A program made the position numbers and the translations under genes. From NCBI GenBank assembly GCA_963809825.1, contig CAWELJ010000002.1:62001-126000 (forward strand): a stretch of 64,000 nucleotides of DNA. The letters run 5' to 3'. Below the pieces are notes generated by a model. The model saw only the letters and a program-made list of their open reading frames with translations, searched no databases and was not told the origin of the DNA. This document shows, one piece after another, positions 37,136 to 45,562 of the stretch; position 1 is the stretch's first letter; each line of letters starts with the position of its first letter. This stretch comes from Bog-473 sp963809825 (GTDB lineage: Bacteria; Actinomycetota; Acidimicrobiia; Acidimicrobiales; RAAP-2).

Positions 37136-37780
37136 TCATGCCGGTCCGGGCTGGGCCAAGCAGTGCGCCAGGAACTCCGTCAGACGCGACGCGTCCCTGA
37201 CGATCGATACGCCCTCCATGGGGTCCTTCGTGATGTCGAGTGAAGGGCAGAACACGTCGGTGTCACCACAGAAGAAGTGTGGCGAGCCGAGGACACCGCG
37301 CCGCCCTCCTTCGCGCCAGTCCGCCAGCACGCCGGCGCGATCGGACTCGTCGGGCATGACGACGCCCAGATCGCGCGCCAGGGATTCGAGCGTGACACGG
37401 TCCGAGATGTCCCGGCCTTGTTCGAAGAGGGCGTCCCTGAGCGCGAAGCTGACCCGCTCGCCAACCTGGAGGTCGGTCCGGTAGGCCCGGTTGGCCAGTG
37501 CGAGGGCATCGAGGGTGGAGCTCGGGAACCGGTCGACGTCGAGGTGCCGGAACAGGTTCGGGGCGACCTGCGATCGCAGGTCGTCGGCGTGTTCCCAGGT
37601 GACCGTCGGGTCGAGCGGCGCGCCGTTCACCAATTCGAGCGGCCACGCTCGGACCCAGATCGCCACGTCGGTCCGACCGGTCCGGGCCCGCTGCTCTTCG
37701 ATCGTCCGCAGTCCGACGTGGGTGAAGGGACACCAGATGTCCGCGAAGACCTCGATGGTCGGACCCGGCGTTGTGTTCAT
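37136..37780 (-). CDS. DsbA-superfamily (FrnE/HCCA-isomerase-like) protein with single active Cys
   Basis: 214 residues from ATG 37780. The thioredoxin-fold opening IEVFADIWCPFTHVGL has Cys-Pro-Phe-Thr, so the second Cys of the usual CxxC is missing; the C-terminal GVLGSPHFFCGDTDVFCPSLDI carries the cis-Pro loop and two more Cys. Such proteins act as glutathione-type or mycothiol-type transferases or isomerases rather than as dithiol oxidases. Between DUF2892 and SQR in the minus-strand cluster; a role in thiol or persulfide handling is plausible. Confidence 0.82.
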   Translation of the reverse strand: MNTTPGPTIEVFADIWCPFTHVGLRTIEEQRARTGRTDVAIWVRAWPLELVNGAPLDPTVTWEHADDLRSQVAPNLFRHLDVDRFPSSTLDALALANRAYRTDLQVGERVSFALRDALFEQGRDISDRVTLESLARDLGVVMPDESDRAGVLADWREGGRRGVLGSPHFFCGDTDVFCPSLDITKDPMEGVSIVRDASRLTEFLAHCLAQPGPA

Positions 37781-37853
37781 CCTGCCGCCTCTCGAATCAG
37801 TGAGCGACGGCGCGTCCAGGGATCTTGCCCCGTCGCGCCCTTTGCTGGTCAGG

Positions 37854-38069
37854 TCAGGCCGCCCGAACAGCCTTGCCGCTGAGTGGCTGCCGGAAGAGGA
37901 CGTTGAACAGGCAGATGTCGAGTGCGCCGGCGGCGAGTGGGACCAGGCCGACCACGGCGAGGGCCCACCAACCTCCACCAAGGATCCCACCGACGACGAT
38001 CAGCGCCACACCGGCGATGACTCTGACGGCCCGGCCTGCCTTTGATGCCATGAACTTGGAGAATCCCAT
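37854..38069 (-). CDS. DUF2892 small membrane protein
   Basis: 71 residues from ATG 38069, with GAAGGAG eight bases upstream (a GTG at 38075 is possible). Two hydrophobic helices (VIAGVALIVVGGILGG and WWALAVVGLVPLAAGALDIC) and the FNVLFRQPLSG end match DUF2892, the membrane domain fused to rhodanese in YgaP. It is a typical companion of sulfur-transfer genes and sits between the CstR-like gene and the DsbA-like gene. Confidence 0.82.
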   Translation of the reverse strand: MGFSKFMASKAGRAVRVIAGVALIVVGGILGGGWWALAVVGLVPLAAGALDICLFNVLFRQPLSGKAVRAA

Positions 38070-38121
38070 GATCACTGCTCCTTCTCTTGATTACTTCGTC
38101 TGGGTTTGCGATTCGCTGCTC

Positions 38122-38391
38122 TCACGCCAGCTTCGTGAACATCCGTTGGACCTCGTCGAGGGGATAGCCGGACTCCGCGGCCTCCTCGGGATGCTGGAGG
38201 CAGTAGGTCAGCCCGCCGGCGATCAGTCGAAAGCCGACCTGCTCGAGTGCCTTGGTTGCCGCACTCAGCTGCGTCACGATGTCGCGACACTCACGGCCTT
38301 CGGCGAGCATCGTCTCAACCGCCTGCACCTGTCCCCCCGCACGCTTGAGCCGCAGGCGAAGATCATCGACCACCTCGTCGGGTAGTTGCAT
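38122..38391 (-). CDS. CsoR-family repressor, CstR-like (persulfide-sensing type), copy 1
   Basis: 89 residues from ATG 38391, with AGGAGGAG upstream. The three-helix CsoR layout is clear: RLRLKRAGGQVQAVETMLAE, then GRECRDIVTQLSAA and GGLTYCLQ. Two Cys are kept, but the His that copper sensors have four residues before the second Cys is Gly here. This Cys-Cys, no-His pattern is that of CstR, which senses persulfides by forming Cys polysulfide bridges. It should repress the ATACCC...GGGTAT promoters of the island. Confidence 0.82.
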   Translation of the reverse strand: MQLPDEVVDDLRLRLKRAGGQVQAVETMLAEGRECRDIVTQLSAATKALEQVGFRLIAGGLTYCLQHPEEAAESGYPLDEVQRMFTKLA

Positions 38392-38449
38392 GGTCACTCC
38401 TCCTTTGTCGTCGTTGTCGGTGACCTCGTCATCTCGCGGGACCCCCACG

Positions 38450-40705
38450 TCAGTGGGAGAACTTCACCTTGGGCAGGATCCGCCCGAGCCACCTTGGCTG
38501 GTGCCAGGCCCCGTGCCCACCCAACCGCAGCACGACCGGCAGCACGACCAGGCGCACCACCAGGGCGTCGAGCGCCACGGCGATGGCCAGAATCACACCC
38601 ATCTCCTTGGGGGCCAGGGGTCCCGACAGGGCGAAGGTCAAGAACACGGCGATCATGACCGCGGCCGCCGAGAGCACGACCCGTCCCGACGTGCGCATCG
38701 ACCCGACCATGGCGTGCTCGGGATCGGGGTGCGTCTCGTAGCGCTCCTTGGCCGCCGACAGCATGAACAGCGTGTAGTCCATGGCCACACCGAACACCAT
38801 GGCCCCGAAGAACAGCGGGGCCCAGGCGTCGATGAAGCCCTGGGGCTGGAACCCGAGCAGGCCGGACAGGTGGCCGTTCTGGAAGATGAGACGGCCGATG
38901 CCGAAGGCGCCGGCCACCGACAGGGCCGTGATCAGCACACCGAGGGCGGCGATCATCGGGGCACCGAGGGCGATCAACAGCAACAAGAACCCGAGGATGC
39001 CCAGGATGGCGAGGACGAGTGGCGTGTACGACGCCAGCGACTGCTGGAGGTCGTGGTTCTCCGCCGCCGCCCCGCCGATCAGCGTCCCGGCCGGCAGCAC
39101 CTGGCGGAGGTGGTCGATCGTCGCACCGGTGGTGGTCGTCGAAGGACCGGTCGTCGGGACCACCTGGTCGAGGGTCCACCCGGCGTTGGTCGGCCCCGGG
39201 ACAACGCCAGCCACTCCCGTTGTGTGGGCGAGGGTGGAAAGGGCGCGGCCTTGTTTGGCCTCGGGGACCACCACCTGCAGGGTGCCGGGAGCGCCCGGGC
39301 CGAAGGCGCTCGTCACCTGGTAGTAGCCGACTCGGGCGTTGGCGCCGGCCGGCACGATGGTGATCGAGGGCATGTTGGTCCGCATCCCGATGATCGGCGC
39401 GGCGGCCAGGAGCAGCAAGACCAGAGCTGCCGCACCCGCCGGGAACGGATGACGCCATAGGAAGTTGCCCCAGCGGTGCAGGATTCGGTCGAGCGGGCCC
39501 TCACCCTCGGGCCGCGGGCCTCGACGCAGCCGGATCTTGCCCTTGTTGATGTTGGTCCCGAGCTTGCCGAGCACGGCGGGCAGGAGCGTGAGGGTGGCAG
39601 CCAGCACGGCGACGACGGACAGCATGATGCCGAAGGCCATCGACCGGAAGGCCGGGCTCGGCACGACCATGATGGCAGCCAGTGATGCGAGCACGGTCAG
39701 CGCGCTGAACGCAACCGCCTTGCCGGCGGTGTCCACCGTCTCGGCTACGGACGCAACGATTGCCTCGTGGTCGTCCGGTTCGGCTTCACGGCGTTTGAGG
39801 GCGGCGCGGAAGCGCATGACAAGGAAGAGGGCGTAGTCGATGCCCAGGGCGAGGGCGAACATCAACGCGAAGTTGAGCGCCCAAATGGAAACGGGCATGA
39901 ACTTGGTGGTGATGACCAGGGCGCCGGCAGCCACCAGCAGACCGGCCATGGTCAAGAGCAGCGGCAGTCCGGCGGCCACCAGGCTCCCGAAGGCGATGAT
40001 CAGGATGATGATTGTCACCGGCCACGACAGCATCTCGGAGCGCAGCATGGCCGAGCGGTTGGCGGTGTTGAAGTCGGCCCACAGGGCGCTGTCGCCGGTC
40101 AGGGTCACGGTGACGCCGGACGAGGACAGAGCCGCCAGCTTCGGCTCCACCGAGTCGGCCGCCTGCACCATCTTGTTGGAGTTGGCAGCCGATCCGGCGG
40201 TGATGATGGCGGTCCGGCCGTCCCGCGACAACGAGACCCCGGCTTGAGGCGGGACGACGGTGGATACCCGGGGATCGCTGCGGAGCACATTGGTCGCCCT
40301 CACCACCACGGCCTGAGCCTGAGGGTCCGACGCGATCGCGCCGTTGTGGTCGACGATGACGACCTGCAGGGCGGTGGCCCCGAGCCCGGAGAAGTCCTTC
40401 TCGATGACAGCCCGGGCCGCCACGGACTGGCTGTTGGATGCCTGCCACCCCGCACCCGCCAGCGCGTTCTCCACATGGACGGCAAAGATCCCGAACACGA
40501 GGAGCACGAGAAGCCACGCGATGAGCACCCTCCGGAAATGGGTGGCGGCCCACGCGCCAAGTCGGGCGAACGGGCCGGGACGGCCCGAGCTGACTGGGTT
40601 GTCGTCTCCACGAACGCTGTCCCGGATCTCGGCCGGCAGGTCCGCCACCTCGGTTCCCGCCGACACGTGCGGTGAGTCGAGATCGGTTCCTCGGGTCGCT
40701 GTCAT
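38450..40705 (-). CDS. MMPL-family RND transporter
   Basis: About 751 residues from ATG 40705 (AAAGGA eight bases upstream; ATG 40714 is an alternative). Two halves each have one helix, a large external loop, then five helices; ALGIDYALFLVMRFR and the equivalent VFGVAMDYTLFMLSAAKERY carry the Asp/Tyr proton-relay pairs typical of MmpL proteins. Exports lipids or other hydrophobic compounds with proton motive force. Two CstR-type operators lie upstream (40762-40811), tying it to persulfide control, which is unusual for MMPL. The CstR-like gene follows on the same strand. Confidence 0.88.
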   Translation of the reverse strand: MTATRGTDLDSPHVSAGTEVADLPAEIRDSVRGDDNPVSSGRPGPFARLGAWAATHFRRVLIAWLLVLLVFGIFAVHVENALAGAGWQASNSQSVAARAVIEKDFSGLGATALQVVIVDHNGAIASDPQAQAVVVRATNVLRSDPRVSTVVPPQAGVSLSRDGRTAIITAGSAANSNKMVQAADSVEPKLAALSSSGVTVTLTGDSALWADFNTANRSAMLRSEMLSWPVTIIILIIAFGSLVAAGLPLLLTMAGLLVAAGALVITTKFMPVSIWALNFALMFALALGIDYALFLVMRFRAALKRREAEPDDHEAIVASVAETVDTAGKAVAFSALTVLASLAAIMVVPSPAFRSMAFGIMLSVVAVLAATLTLLPAVLGKLGTNINKGKIRLRRGPRPEGEGPLDRILHRWGNFLWRHPFPAGAAALVLLLLAAAPIIGMRTNMPSITIVPAGANARVGYYQVTSAFGPGAPGTLQVVVPEAKQGRALSTLAHTTGVAGVVPGPTNAGWTLDQVVPTTGPSTTTTGATIDHLRQVLPAGTLIGGAAAENHDLQQSLASYTPLVLAILGILGFLLLLIALGAPMIAALGVLITALSVAGAFGIGRLIFQNGHLSGLLGFQPQGFIDAWAPLFFGAMVFGVAMDYTLFMLSAAKERYETHPDPEHAMVGSMRTSGRVVLSAAAVMIAVFLTFALSGPLAPKEMGVILAIAVALDALVVRLVVLPVVLRLGGHGAWHQPRWLGRILPKVKFSH

Positions 40706-40761
40706 GGGACGCATCCTTTGATCAGACCGGCACCCGCACCCGGAAGGAGGAGCGATGCACA

Positions 40762-40811
40762 GATACCTAGGGGGGTATCTGTGACCTTAACATGATACCC
40801 CCCTAGGTATC
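40762..40811. promoter_or_regulatory. Paired CstR-type operators in a divergent promoter region
   Basis: GATACCTAGGGGGGTATC (40762-40779) and GATACCCCCCTAGGTATC (40794-40811) are exact reverse complements, 14 bases apart, between the MMPL gene and the MshC-like gene. Each carries the ATACC...GGTAT arms found at the other island operators. They probably control both directions. The rest of the 371-base gap 40706-41076 holds no gene I can support. Confidence 0.8.
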
Positions 40812-41076
40812 AAGCCCAGATGTTCGAGGGGGATCCATTCCTGTCGGCGTTCGGAGAGACACGATTTCCTCGTGCGACATCGATGCCTTTCAGCACCACG
40901 GGGGTATCTGCCAGAACCGTGCCAGCGTCGGACCCATAGCCGTTGGAGCCCCTGGGCCTGGGCCGCCTTCGAGAAGTTTGCGTCCCCAGTGGCATCTGCC
41001 GCGCAACGATCAGCTGCTGATTACCAAGCCTGACACCCGAACAGTTGCTTGGGATGATCAAGATAGTTTGACGCCC

Positions 41077-42246
41077 ATGGAGAAAGGCTCTGTGAACACC
41101 ATGGAATGGGAAGACAAGGAGGCGCCGGGCGTCGTGCAGATCGGCGGCGTCCGGTTGCCCCTCATGGGCACGGGACGGATCTACATCTGCGGCATTACCC
41201 CGTACGACACCACACACCTGGGTCATGCCGCCACCTTCGTGTGGGCCGATATGGCCGCCCGGGTCCTCCGCCTGACCGGGCACCCGGTCGAGGTGTGCCG
41301 CAACATCACCGACGTCGACGACCATCTACTCGTCCAGGCCAAAGAGCGGGGCGTGCCATGGAAGTCGTTGGCGACCCAACAGTCCTACCGCTTCGAGCGC
41401 GACATGGATCTCTTGGGCATCTCTCGACCGGCGTTCGAGCCCCGCAGCCATGACCACGTCGACGGCGTCATCGCCCTGGCCATCGAGCTCCTGGCCCGCG
41501 GGGTCGCCTACGAGCGCAATGGATCTGTCTACTTCCGCGGCGGTGCGGTCCACGAGACCGTGGGACTTAGCCGCGAAGAGGCAATGTCGCTGGCGGCCGA
41601 GCGCGGCGGCCACCCCGACGATCCGAACAAGGACGATTCGCTCGATGCCGCGTTATGGGTGCGCTCGATCGGTGACGAGCCGGCCTGGCCGAGCCCGTGG
41701 GGTCCGGGGCGGCCGGGTTGGCACGCGGAGTGCACGGCCATGGCGCTCACGACGTTTGGCGCCACGGTAGACCTGCACGCCGGGGGCGCCGACCTGGTCT
41801 TCCCGCACCACGCCTATGAAGCCGCTCAGGCAGAGGTATTCACGGGGGTGCGGCCCTTCGCCCGATCCTGGATGCATGTCGGATCCGTGATGGCGGGTGG
41901 CCAGAAGATGGCAAAGTCCACCGGCAACCTGGTGTTCGTCCATGACCTTCTCGAACGCTGGTCTGCGGCCGCCATCCGATTCATCATCCTGTCGCGGCCA
42001 TGGCACGTGTCCTGGGAGTTCGGCGAGTCCGAACTCGACCGGGCCGAGCACGAGCTCGAGGAACTTCGGGTCCTCGAGACAAAGCCGGGAGGATCCTCCG
42101 CCGCGTTCGAGGAAGTGCAGCGAGCCATGTTCGAGAACCTGGACCTCCCACGGGCCCTGGCCGTCGCCAGAGAGGCGCACGGCGAGGCATTGCACGACTT
42201 GATGCGCCTCTTGGGCCTGCAATACTCGGAGTCGCCCCCGTGGTGA
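41077..42246 (+). CDS. MshC-like cysteine ligase (class I aminoacyl-tRNA-synthetase fold)
   Basis: About 389 residues from ATG 41077 (GTG 41092 or ATG 41101 also possible). The HIGH-type motif is THLGHA in GITPYDTTHLGHAATF and the KMSKS-type motif is KMAKSTGN. The zinc Cys/His set (CGITPYD, GWHAECTAMA, PHHAYE) and the shared PAWPSPWGPGRPGWHAEC are much closer to MshC, which joins Cys to GlcN-inositol in mycothiol synthesis, than to CysS; it also lacks the CysS anticodon domain. In a reactive-sulfur island it may boost low-molecular-weight thiol supply or act on another amine. Overlaps nothing; NUDIX gene follows by four bases. Confidence 0.8.
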   Translation: MEKGSVNTMEWEDKEAPGVVQIGGVRLPLMGTGRIYICGITPYDTTHLGHAATFVWADMAARVLRLTGHPVEVCRNITDVDDHLLVQAKERGVPWKSLATQQSYRFERDMDLLGISRPAFEPRSHDHVDGVIALAIELLARGVAYERNGSVYFRGGAVHETVGLSREEAMSLAAERGGHPDDPNKDDSLDAALWVRSIGDEPAWPSPWGPGRPGWHAECTAMALTTFGATVDLHAGGADLVFPHHAYEAAQAEVFTGVRPFARSWMHVGSVMAGGQKMAKSTGNLVFVHDLLERWSAAAIRFIILSRPWHVSWEFGESELDRAEHELEELRVLETKPGGSSAAFEEVQRAMFENLDLPRALAVAREAHGEALHDLMRLLGLQYSESPPW

Positions 42247-42250
42247 TGCG

Positions 42251-42715
42251 ATGGAAGTAGGCCCGGTGAGAGCGGGCGACCTGACGGGTCCACTTCCAGA
42301 GGCCGAGTACCGGGCGATCTTCCAGAAGGTTCCCCGCCTCACCGTGGAGGTCGTCATCTGCTCGGAGCTCGGCGTGCTCTTGGCCCGCCGGGCCGGTGGC
42401 CCGTGCGATGGCCTGTGGAGTCTCCCAGGGGGAACGGTCCGGTTCGCGGAGCCATTGGTCGCTGCTGTCCACCGGGTCGCGCTCGACGAGATCAACGCCG
42501 ATGTCGTCATCGACGAACTCCAGGGCTACATCGAGTACCCGAGCCACACCCGACAGGGCATCGACTCGCCCGTGGGTCTGGCGTTCCGCACCCACCTACT
42601 TCCAGACGAAACGCTGACAACCGTGCAGGGTCGCCTCGACTGGTTTCGGCAGCTCCCCGACGAGACGCACGACGAACAGCGAGCTTTCCTGCGGGCGCAC
42701 GGCCTCGCCAGCTGA
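42251..42715 (+). CDS. NUDIX hydrolase
   Basis: 154 residues. The Nudix box reads GGTVRFAEPLVAAVHRVALDEI: Gly, Glu and Arg are at their places, but the REUXEE core is degenerate (R-V-A-L-D-E), as in GDP-mannose mannosyl hydrolases. LLARRAGGPCDGLWSLPGG is the usual lead-in. It would hydrolyse a nucleoside-diphosphate-linked substrate. Four bases after the MshC-like gene, likely one transcript. Confidence 0.8.
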   Translation: MEVGPVRAGDLTGPLPEAEYRAIFQKVPRLTVEVVICSELGVLLARRAGGPCDGLWSLPGGTVRFAEPLVAAVHRVALDEINADVVIDELQGYIEYPSHTRQGIDSPVGLAFRTHLLPDETLTTVQGRLDWFRQLPDETHDEQRAFLRAHGLAS

Positions 42716-42776
42716 AGCGCCGATCACGCCGCTGCGTGGGGCATTGTCGCCCAGCGACGCATCGTCGGTCCTCGCC

Positions 42777-43046
42777 TCAGGCCAGCTTCATAAACATCTT
42801 CTGGACGGTGTCGATCGGATAGCCGTCGGCCTCGGCCTCGTCCGGGTTCTGGATGCAGTAGGTGAGACCAGCCGCGACCAGCCGGAACCCGGCCTGCTCC
42901 AGCGCCTTGGTGGCAGCCGAGATTTGGGTCACCACGTCGCGGCATTCCCGACCCTCGTCGAGCATGCGCTCGACGCCTTGGACCTGCCCAACCACGCGAT
43001 GCAGGCGCTTGCGTACGTCCTCAACGACGTCCTCGGGAAGCTCCAT
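42777..43046 (-). CDS. CsoR-family repressor, CstR-like, copy 2
   Basis: 89 residues from ATG 43046 (GAGGAGAGG upstream). It is strongly similar along its whole length to the protein at 38122-38391 (GRECRDVVTQISAATKALEQAGFRLVAAGLTYCIQ), again with two Cys and no ligand His. It lies 26 bases after the rhodanese-MBL gene on the same strand. Two near-duplicate repressors in one island suggest either overlapping control or joining of two modules. Confidence 0.82.
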   Translation of the reverse strand: MELPEDVVEDVRKRLHRVVGQVQGVERMLDEGRECRDVVTQISAATKALEQAGFRLVAAGLTYCIQNPDEAEADGYPIDTVQKMFMKLA

Positions 43047-43072
43047 GTCCTCTCCTCTTCTTTTGCTGGTGA

Positions 43073-44164
43073 TTATGCCGAGACCGAGCAACGGTTGGGG
43101 CCGAGCTCGAGTTGACGCAAGGCAGTGAGCGGCACCACCGACTGGCCCATATTCGCCCGGATAATCTCCTCGTAGTTCGGTGGACGCGGCGCGGATCGGG
43201 CTGTTGCCCAGGAGACGAACTTCTCCTCGTCGTATGAGAGAGGCGCAAGTGCCTGCCGCAGCTCGCCCAGGGTCGCGCCAACCGGCTGGTCCGGCCGGAC
43301 GACGACGTGGTCGCCGTAGTGGCCGGGGAGGACCAGAACGTCGTCGGCCAGGGCCAGGACCTTCTCGTGGAGCGAGCGGTACAGGTTGTGGGCAAACTCC
43401 TCGGCGCGTTCGGCGAGGTCCGGCCGACCGACACTGTCGACGAACAGGGTGTCACCCGACAGCACGAAACGGTCGGCGACGACGTAGATCGACGAACCAC
43501 GGGTGTGGCCCGGGGTGTGGATGGCCGCCACTTGGAACGTGACACCGCCGGGGAGCTCGAAGCGGTCCTCTTCGCCGAGCGGCTCGTAGGCGAACTCGAA
43601 CGGATCGGCCGGGTTCAGATGCAAGTACGCATCCGCGGCCTCGGCCAGTTGGCGGGCGCCACTCAGGTGATCAGCATGGAGGTGGGTGTCGAACACGCGG
43701 GTGATCCGCCACCCGTGCTCGTCGGCCAGTCGGGAGTACACCTCCGCGTCGACGGACGGGTCGACGACGAACGCCTGGTCCCCGGCCCCGACCAGATAGG
43801 ACAAGCACCCTTTGCCGCGCCGACGCACCTGGACGACCCGCACGTCGTCGAGCTCGAGGGTCACCGCGTCGTAGGTCGTGGCCCACCCGGCCATGCCGCC
43901 GGCGAGGTTTGCCACCTTCCTCCCGGTGCGGCTCAGTATCTCGGCCGCTGACGACGAACGACTCCCCGTGGCGCACACGGTGACCACGTCACGATCGGCC
44001 GGAACCTCCGAGACGCGCCCGGCGAGCTCGCCCAGAGGGATGTTGACGGCGGATGGGATTGCCCAGGCGGCAAACTCGACCGGCTCGCGCACATCCACCA
44101 CGAAGGGCTCGTCTGACGTGCCCAGTCGGGCGGCCAACTCGGCCGGTTCGGCGTCTCGGTACAT
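43073..44164 (-). CDS. Rhodanese-MBL fusion (persulfide dioxygenase-like)
   Basis: 363 residues from ATG 44164 with GGAGG nine bases upstream. Residues ~1-105 are a rhodanese domain whose active Cys is in TVCATGSRSS. From ~115 to the end is a metallo-beta-lactamase fold: DTHLHADHLSG (HxHxDH), HTPGHTRGS, SGDTLFVDSVGRPDL and LPGHYGDH, as in ETHE1/CstB-type persulfide dioxygenases. It should take sulfane sulfur from a thiol persulfide and oxidise it to sulfite. The rhodanese is N-terminal, unlike CstB, where the MBL domain comes first. Confidence 0.88.
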   Translation of the reverse strand: MYRDAEPAELAARLGTSDEPFVVDVREPVEFAAWAIPSAVNIPLGELAGRVSEVPADRDVVTVCATGSRSSSAAEILSRTGRKVANLAGGMAGWATTYDAVTLELDDVRVVQVRRRGKGCLSYLVGAGDQAFVVDPSVDAEVYSRLADEHGWRITRVFDTHLHADHLSGARQLAEAADAYLHLNPADPFEFAYEPLGEEDRFELPGGVTFQVAAIHTPGHTRGSSIYVVADRFVLSGDTLFVDSVGRPDLAERAEEFAHNLYRSLHEKVLALADDVLVLPGHYGDHVVVRPDQPVGATLGELRQALAPLSYDEEKFVSWATARSAPRPPNYEEIIRANMGQSVVPLTALRQLELGPNRCSVSA

Positions 44165-44225
44165 CGCTTCGATCCTCCGTGGCTCGGGACCGGCCACACT
44201 TCGTCGGTCACTCAGTATAAACAAA

Positions 44226-44241
44226 ATACCCAAGGGGGTAT
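44226..44241. promoter_or_regulatory. CstR-type operator between rhodanese-MBL and rhodanese genes
   Basis: ATACCCAAGGGGGTAT lies between the divergent starts at 44164 and 44301. It keeps the ATACCC/GGGTAT arms of the other island sites. Confidence 0.7.
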
Positions 44242-44300
44242 ATTCCGCAGACGGACAATTCCCGGGCATCCGAAGGGATGCTTGGACGTCGGGAGGTCGC

Positions 44301-44666
44301 GTGGGCTGGCTGCAAGGGAAGCATGGGGACGGGGACCGGGGCGACGTCGGCCCGCGGGAGGCCGACGCTCTCGTGCGTGGAGGTGCGGCGCTCCTCGATG
44401 TCCGTGAACCGGCCGAGTGGCAGGCCGGTCACGTCGCTGGTGCCTTCCATGTCCCCCTAGGAGAGCTCGAGGGCAGGCTCGCAGCGCTCCCCCGGGACCG
44501 ACGAGTGGTGGTCATCTGCCGGTCGGGGAACCGCTCGGCCACGGCGACGTCCCTCCTCGTCCGCTCGGGCTTGGATGCCGTGAATCTCCGTGGTGGGATG
44601 CAGGCCTGGTCCTCAGCCGGACTGCCCGTAGAGACCGGCGACGCGCGGCCGGGCACGGTGGTGTGA
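44301..44666 (+). CDS. Single-domain rhodanese (sulfurtransferase)
   Basis: 121 residues from GTG 44301, with GGGAGG upstream at short spacing. The domain reads LLDVREPAEWQAGHVAGAFHVPLGELEGRLAAL, active loop VVICRSGNRSATA with the persulfide-forming Cys, then NLRGGMQAW. It moves sulfane sulfur between thiols. The stop overlaps the GTG start of the TauE gene (GTGA), so the two are coupled. The divergent promoter holds a CstR-type operator. Confidence 0.88.
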   Translation: MGWLQGKHGDGDRGDVGPREADALVRGGAALLDVREPAEWQAGHVAGAFHVPLGELEGRLAALPRDRRVVVICRSGNRSATATSLLVRSGLDAVNLRGGMQAWSSAGLPVETGDARPGTVV

Positions 44667-45562
44667 GGCTCCTCCTCACTCTGCCCCTGGGGCTGCTCGT
44701 CGGGCTCGCGCTCGGCGCCCTCGGCGGGGGAGGTTCGATCCTGGCCGTGCCCGCTCTCGTCTATGTCGTTGGTCTCGGGGCCAAAGAAGCGATCACGACG
44801 TCGCTCGTCATCGTTGGCGTCGCCGCCCTCGGGGGCATGGTCGGTCACTGGCGCGCGGGACGCGTTCGGGTGGCCGCCGGCCTGTGGTTCAGCCTGGCTG
44901 GTGTGGCCGGATCTCTGCTTGGCTCACGCCTGAACCGGTCGGTCAACCCCGATGTCCTGCTCACCGCGTTTGCCGTGGTCATGATGATCGCCGCATGGCG
45001 TATGTGGGTGACAGCGCGATCGCAGGACCGCTTCGCAGCAGCGGCGGCTGCGATGAGTTGGTCCTCCGGCCCGACCACCCAAGCCGACCAGACCAGCCGG
45101 GATCCGGGCCCCGCGAGCCATTCGGACACCACTGCGGTCGACGACCACCCGACCATCACCCCGGGTCTCCCACCCGGGGTTGGCCTTCGGATATCGACGG
45201 TGACCAAGGTGGTGGCGGCTGGAACGGTGGTCGGATTCATGACCGGGTTCTTCGGCGTCGGCGGCGGGTTCATCATCGTCCCGGCCCTCGTACTCGCCTT
45301 GGGCTTCGAAATGCCGATCGCCGTCGGCACGTCGCTCCTGGTCATTGCCGTCAACTGCGGCGTTTCGCTGACCTCGAGACTGGCGACCACCGGCGTCGAC
45401 TGGCGGGTCGTACTGCCGTTCACCGCCGCCGGGCTGGTGGGCGCGGTCGCCGGCAACCACCTGGCGAGCCGAGCGCGCGCACCGACCCTGCTGCGCTGGT
45501 TCGCCGTGCTGCTCGTTGCCGTCGCCACCTACACGCTCGTCCGCTCGGCATTATCGTTCTGA
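44663..45562 (+). CDS. TauE/SafE-family sulfite/sulfur-compound exporter
   Basis: 299 residues from GTG 44663. Two four-helix halves each open with the Gly-rich family motif (LALGALGGGGSILAVPALVYVVG and FMTGFFGVGGGFIIVPALVLALG are the regions; key core GVGGGFIIVP), joined by a hydrophilic loop of about 60 residues. Members export sulfite, sulfoacetate or take up thiosulfate. Coupled to the rhodanese gene, as tauE is in staphylococcal cst operons; it would remove the sulfite made by the dioxygenase. Confidence 0.88.
   Translation: MRLLLTLPLGLLVGLALGALGGGGSILAVPALVYVVGLGAKEAITTSLVIVGVAALGGMVGHWRAGRVRVAAGLWFSLAGVAGSLLGSRLNRSVNPDVLLTAFAVVMMIAAWRMWVTARSQDRFAAAAAAMSWSSGPTTQADQTSRDPGPASHSDTTAVDDHPTITPGLPPGVGLRISTVTKVVAAGTVVGFMTGFFGVGGGFIIVPALVLALGFEMPIAVGTSLLVIAVNCGVSLTSRLATTGVDWRVVLPFTAAGLVGAVAGNHLASRARAPTLLRWFAVLLVAVATYTLVRSALSF

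Noticed and set aside
37136..37780. Disulfide oxidase DsbA
   Set aside because: The second Cys of CxxC is missing (CPFT).
38122..38391. Copper-sensing CsoR
   Set aside because: The His ligand four residues before the second Cys is Gly, and the neighbours handle sulfur, not copper.
40762..40811. Rho-independent terminator
   Set aside because: It lies between divergent starts and has no T-run; its halves match other operators.
41077..42246. Housekeeping cysteinyl-tRNA synthetase
   Set aside because: The protein lacks the anticodon-binding C-terminal domain and matches MshC-type motifs more closely.
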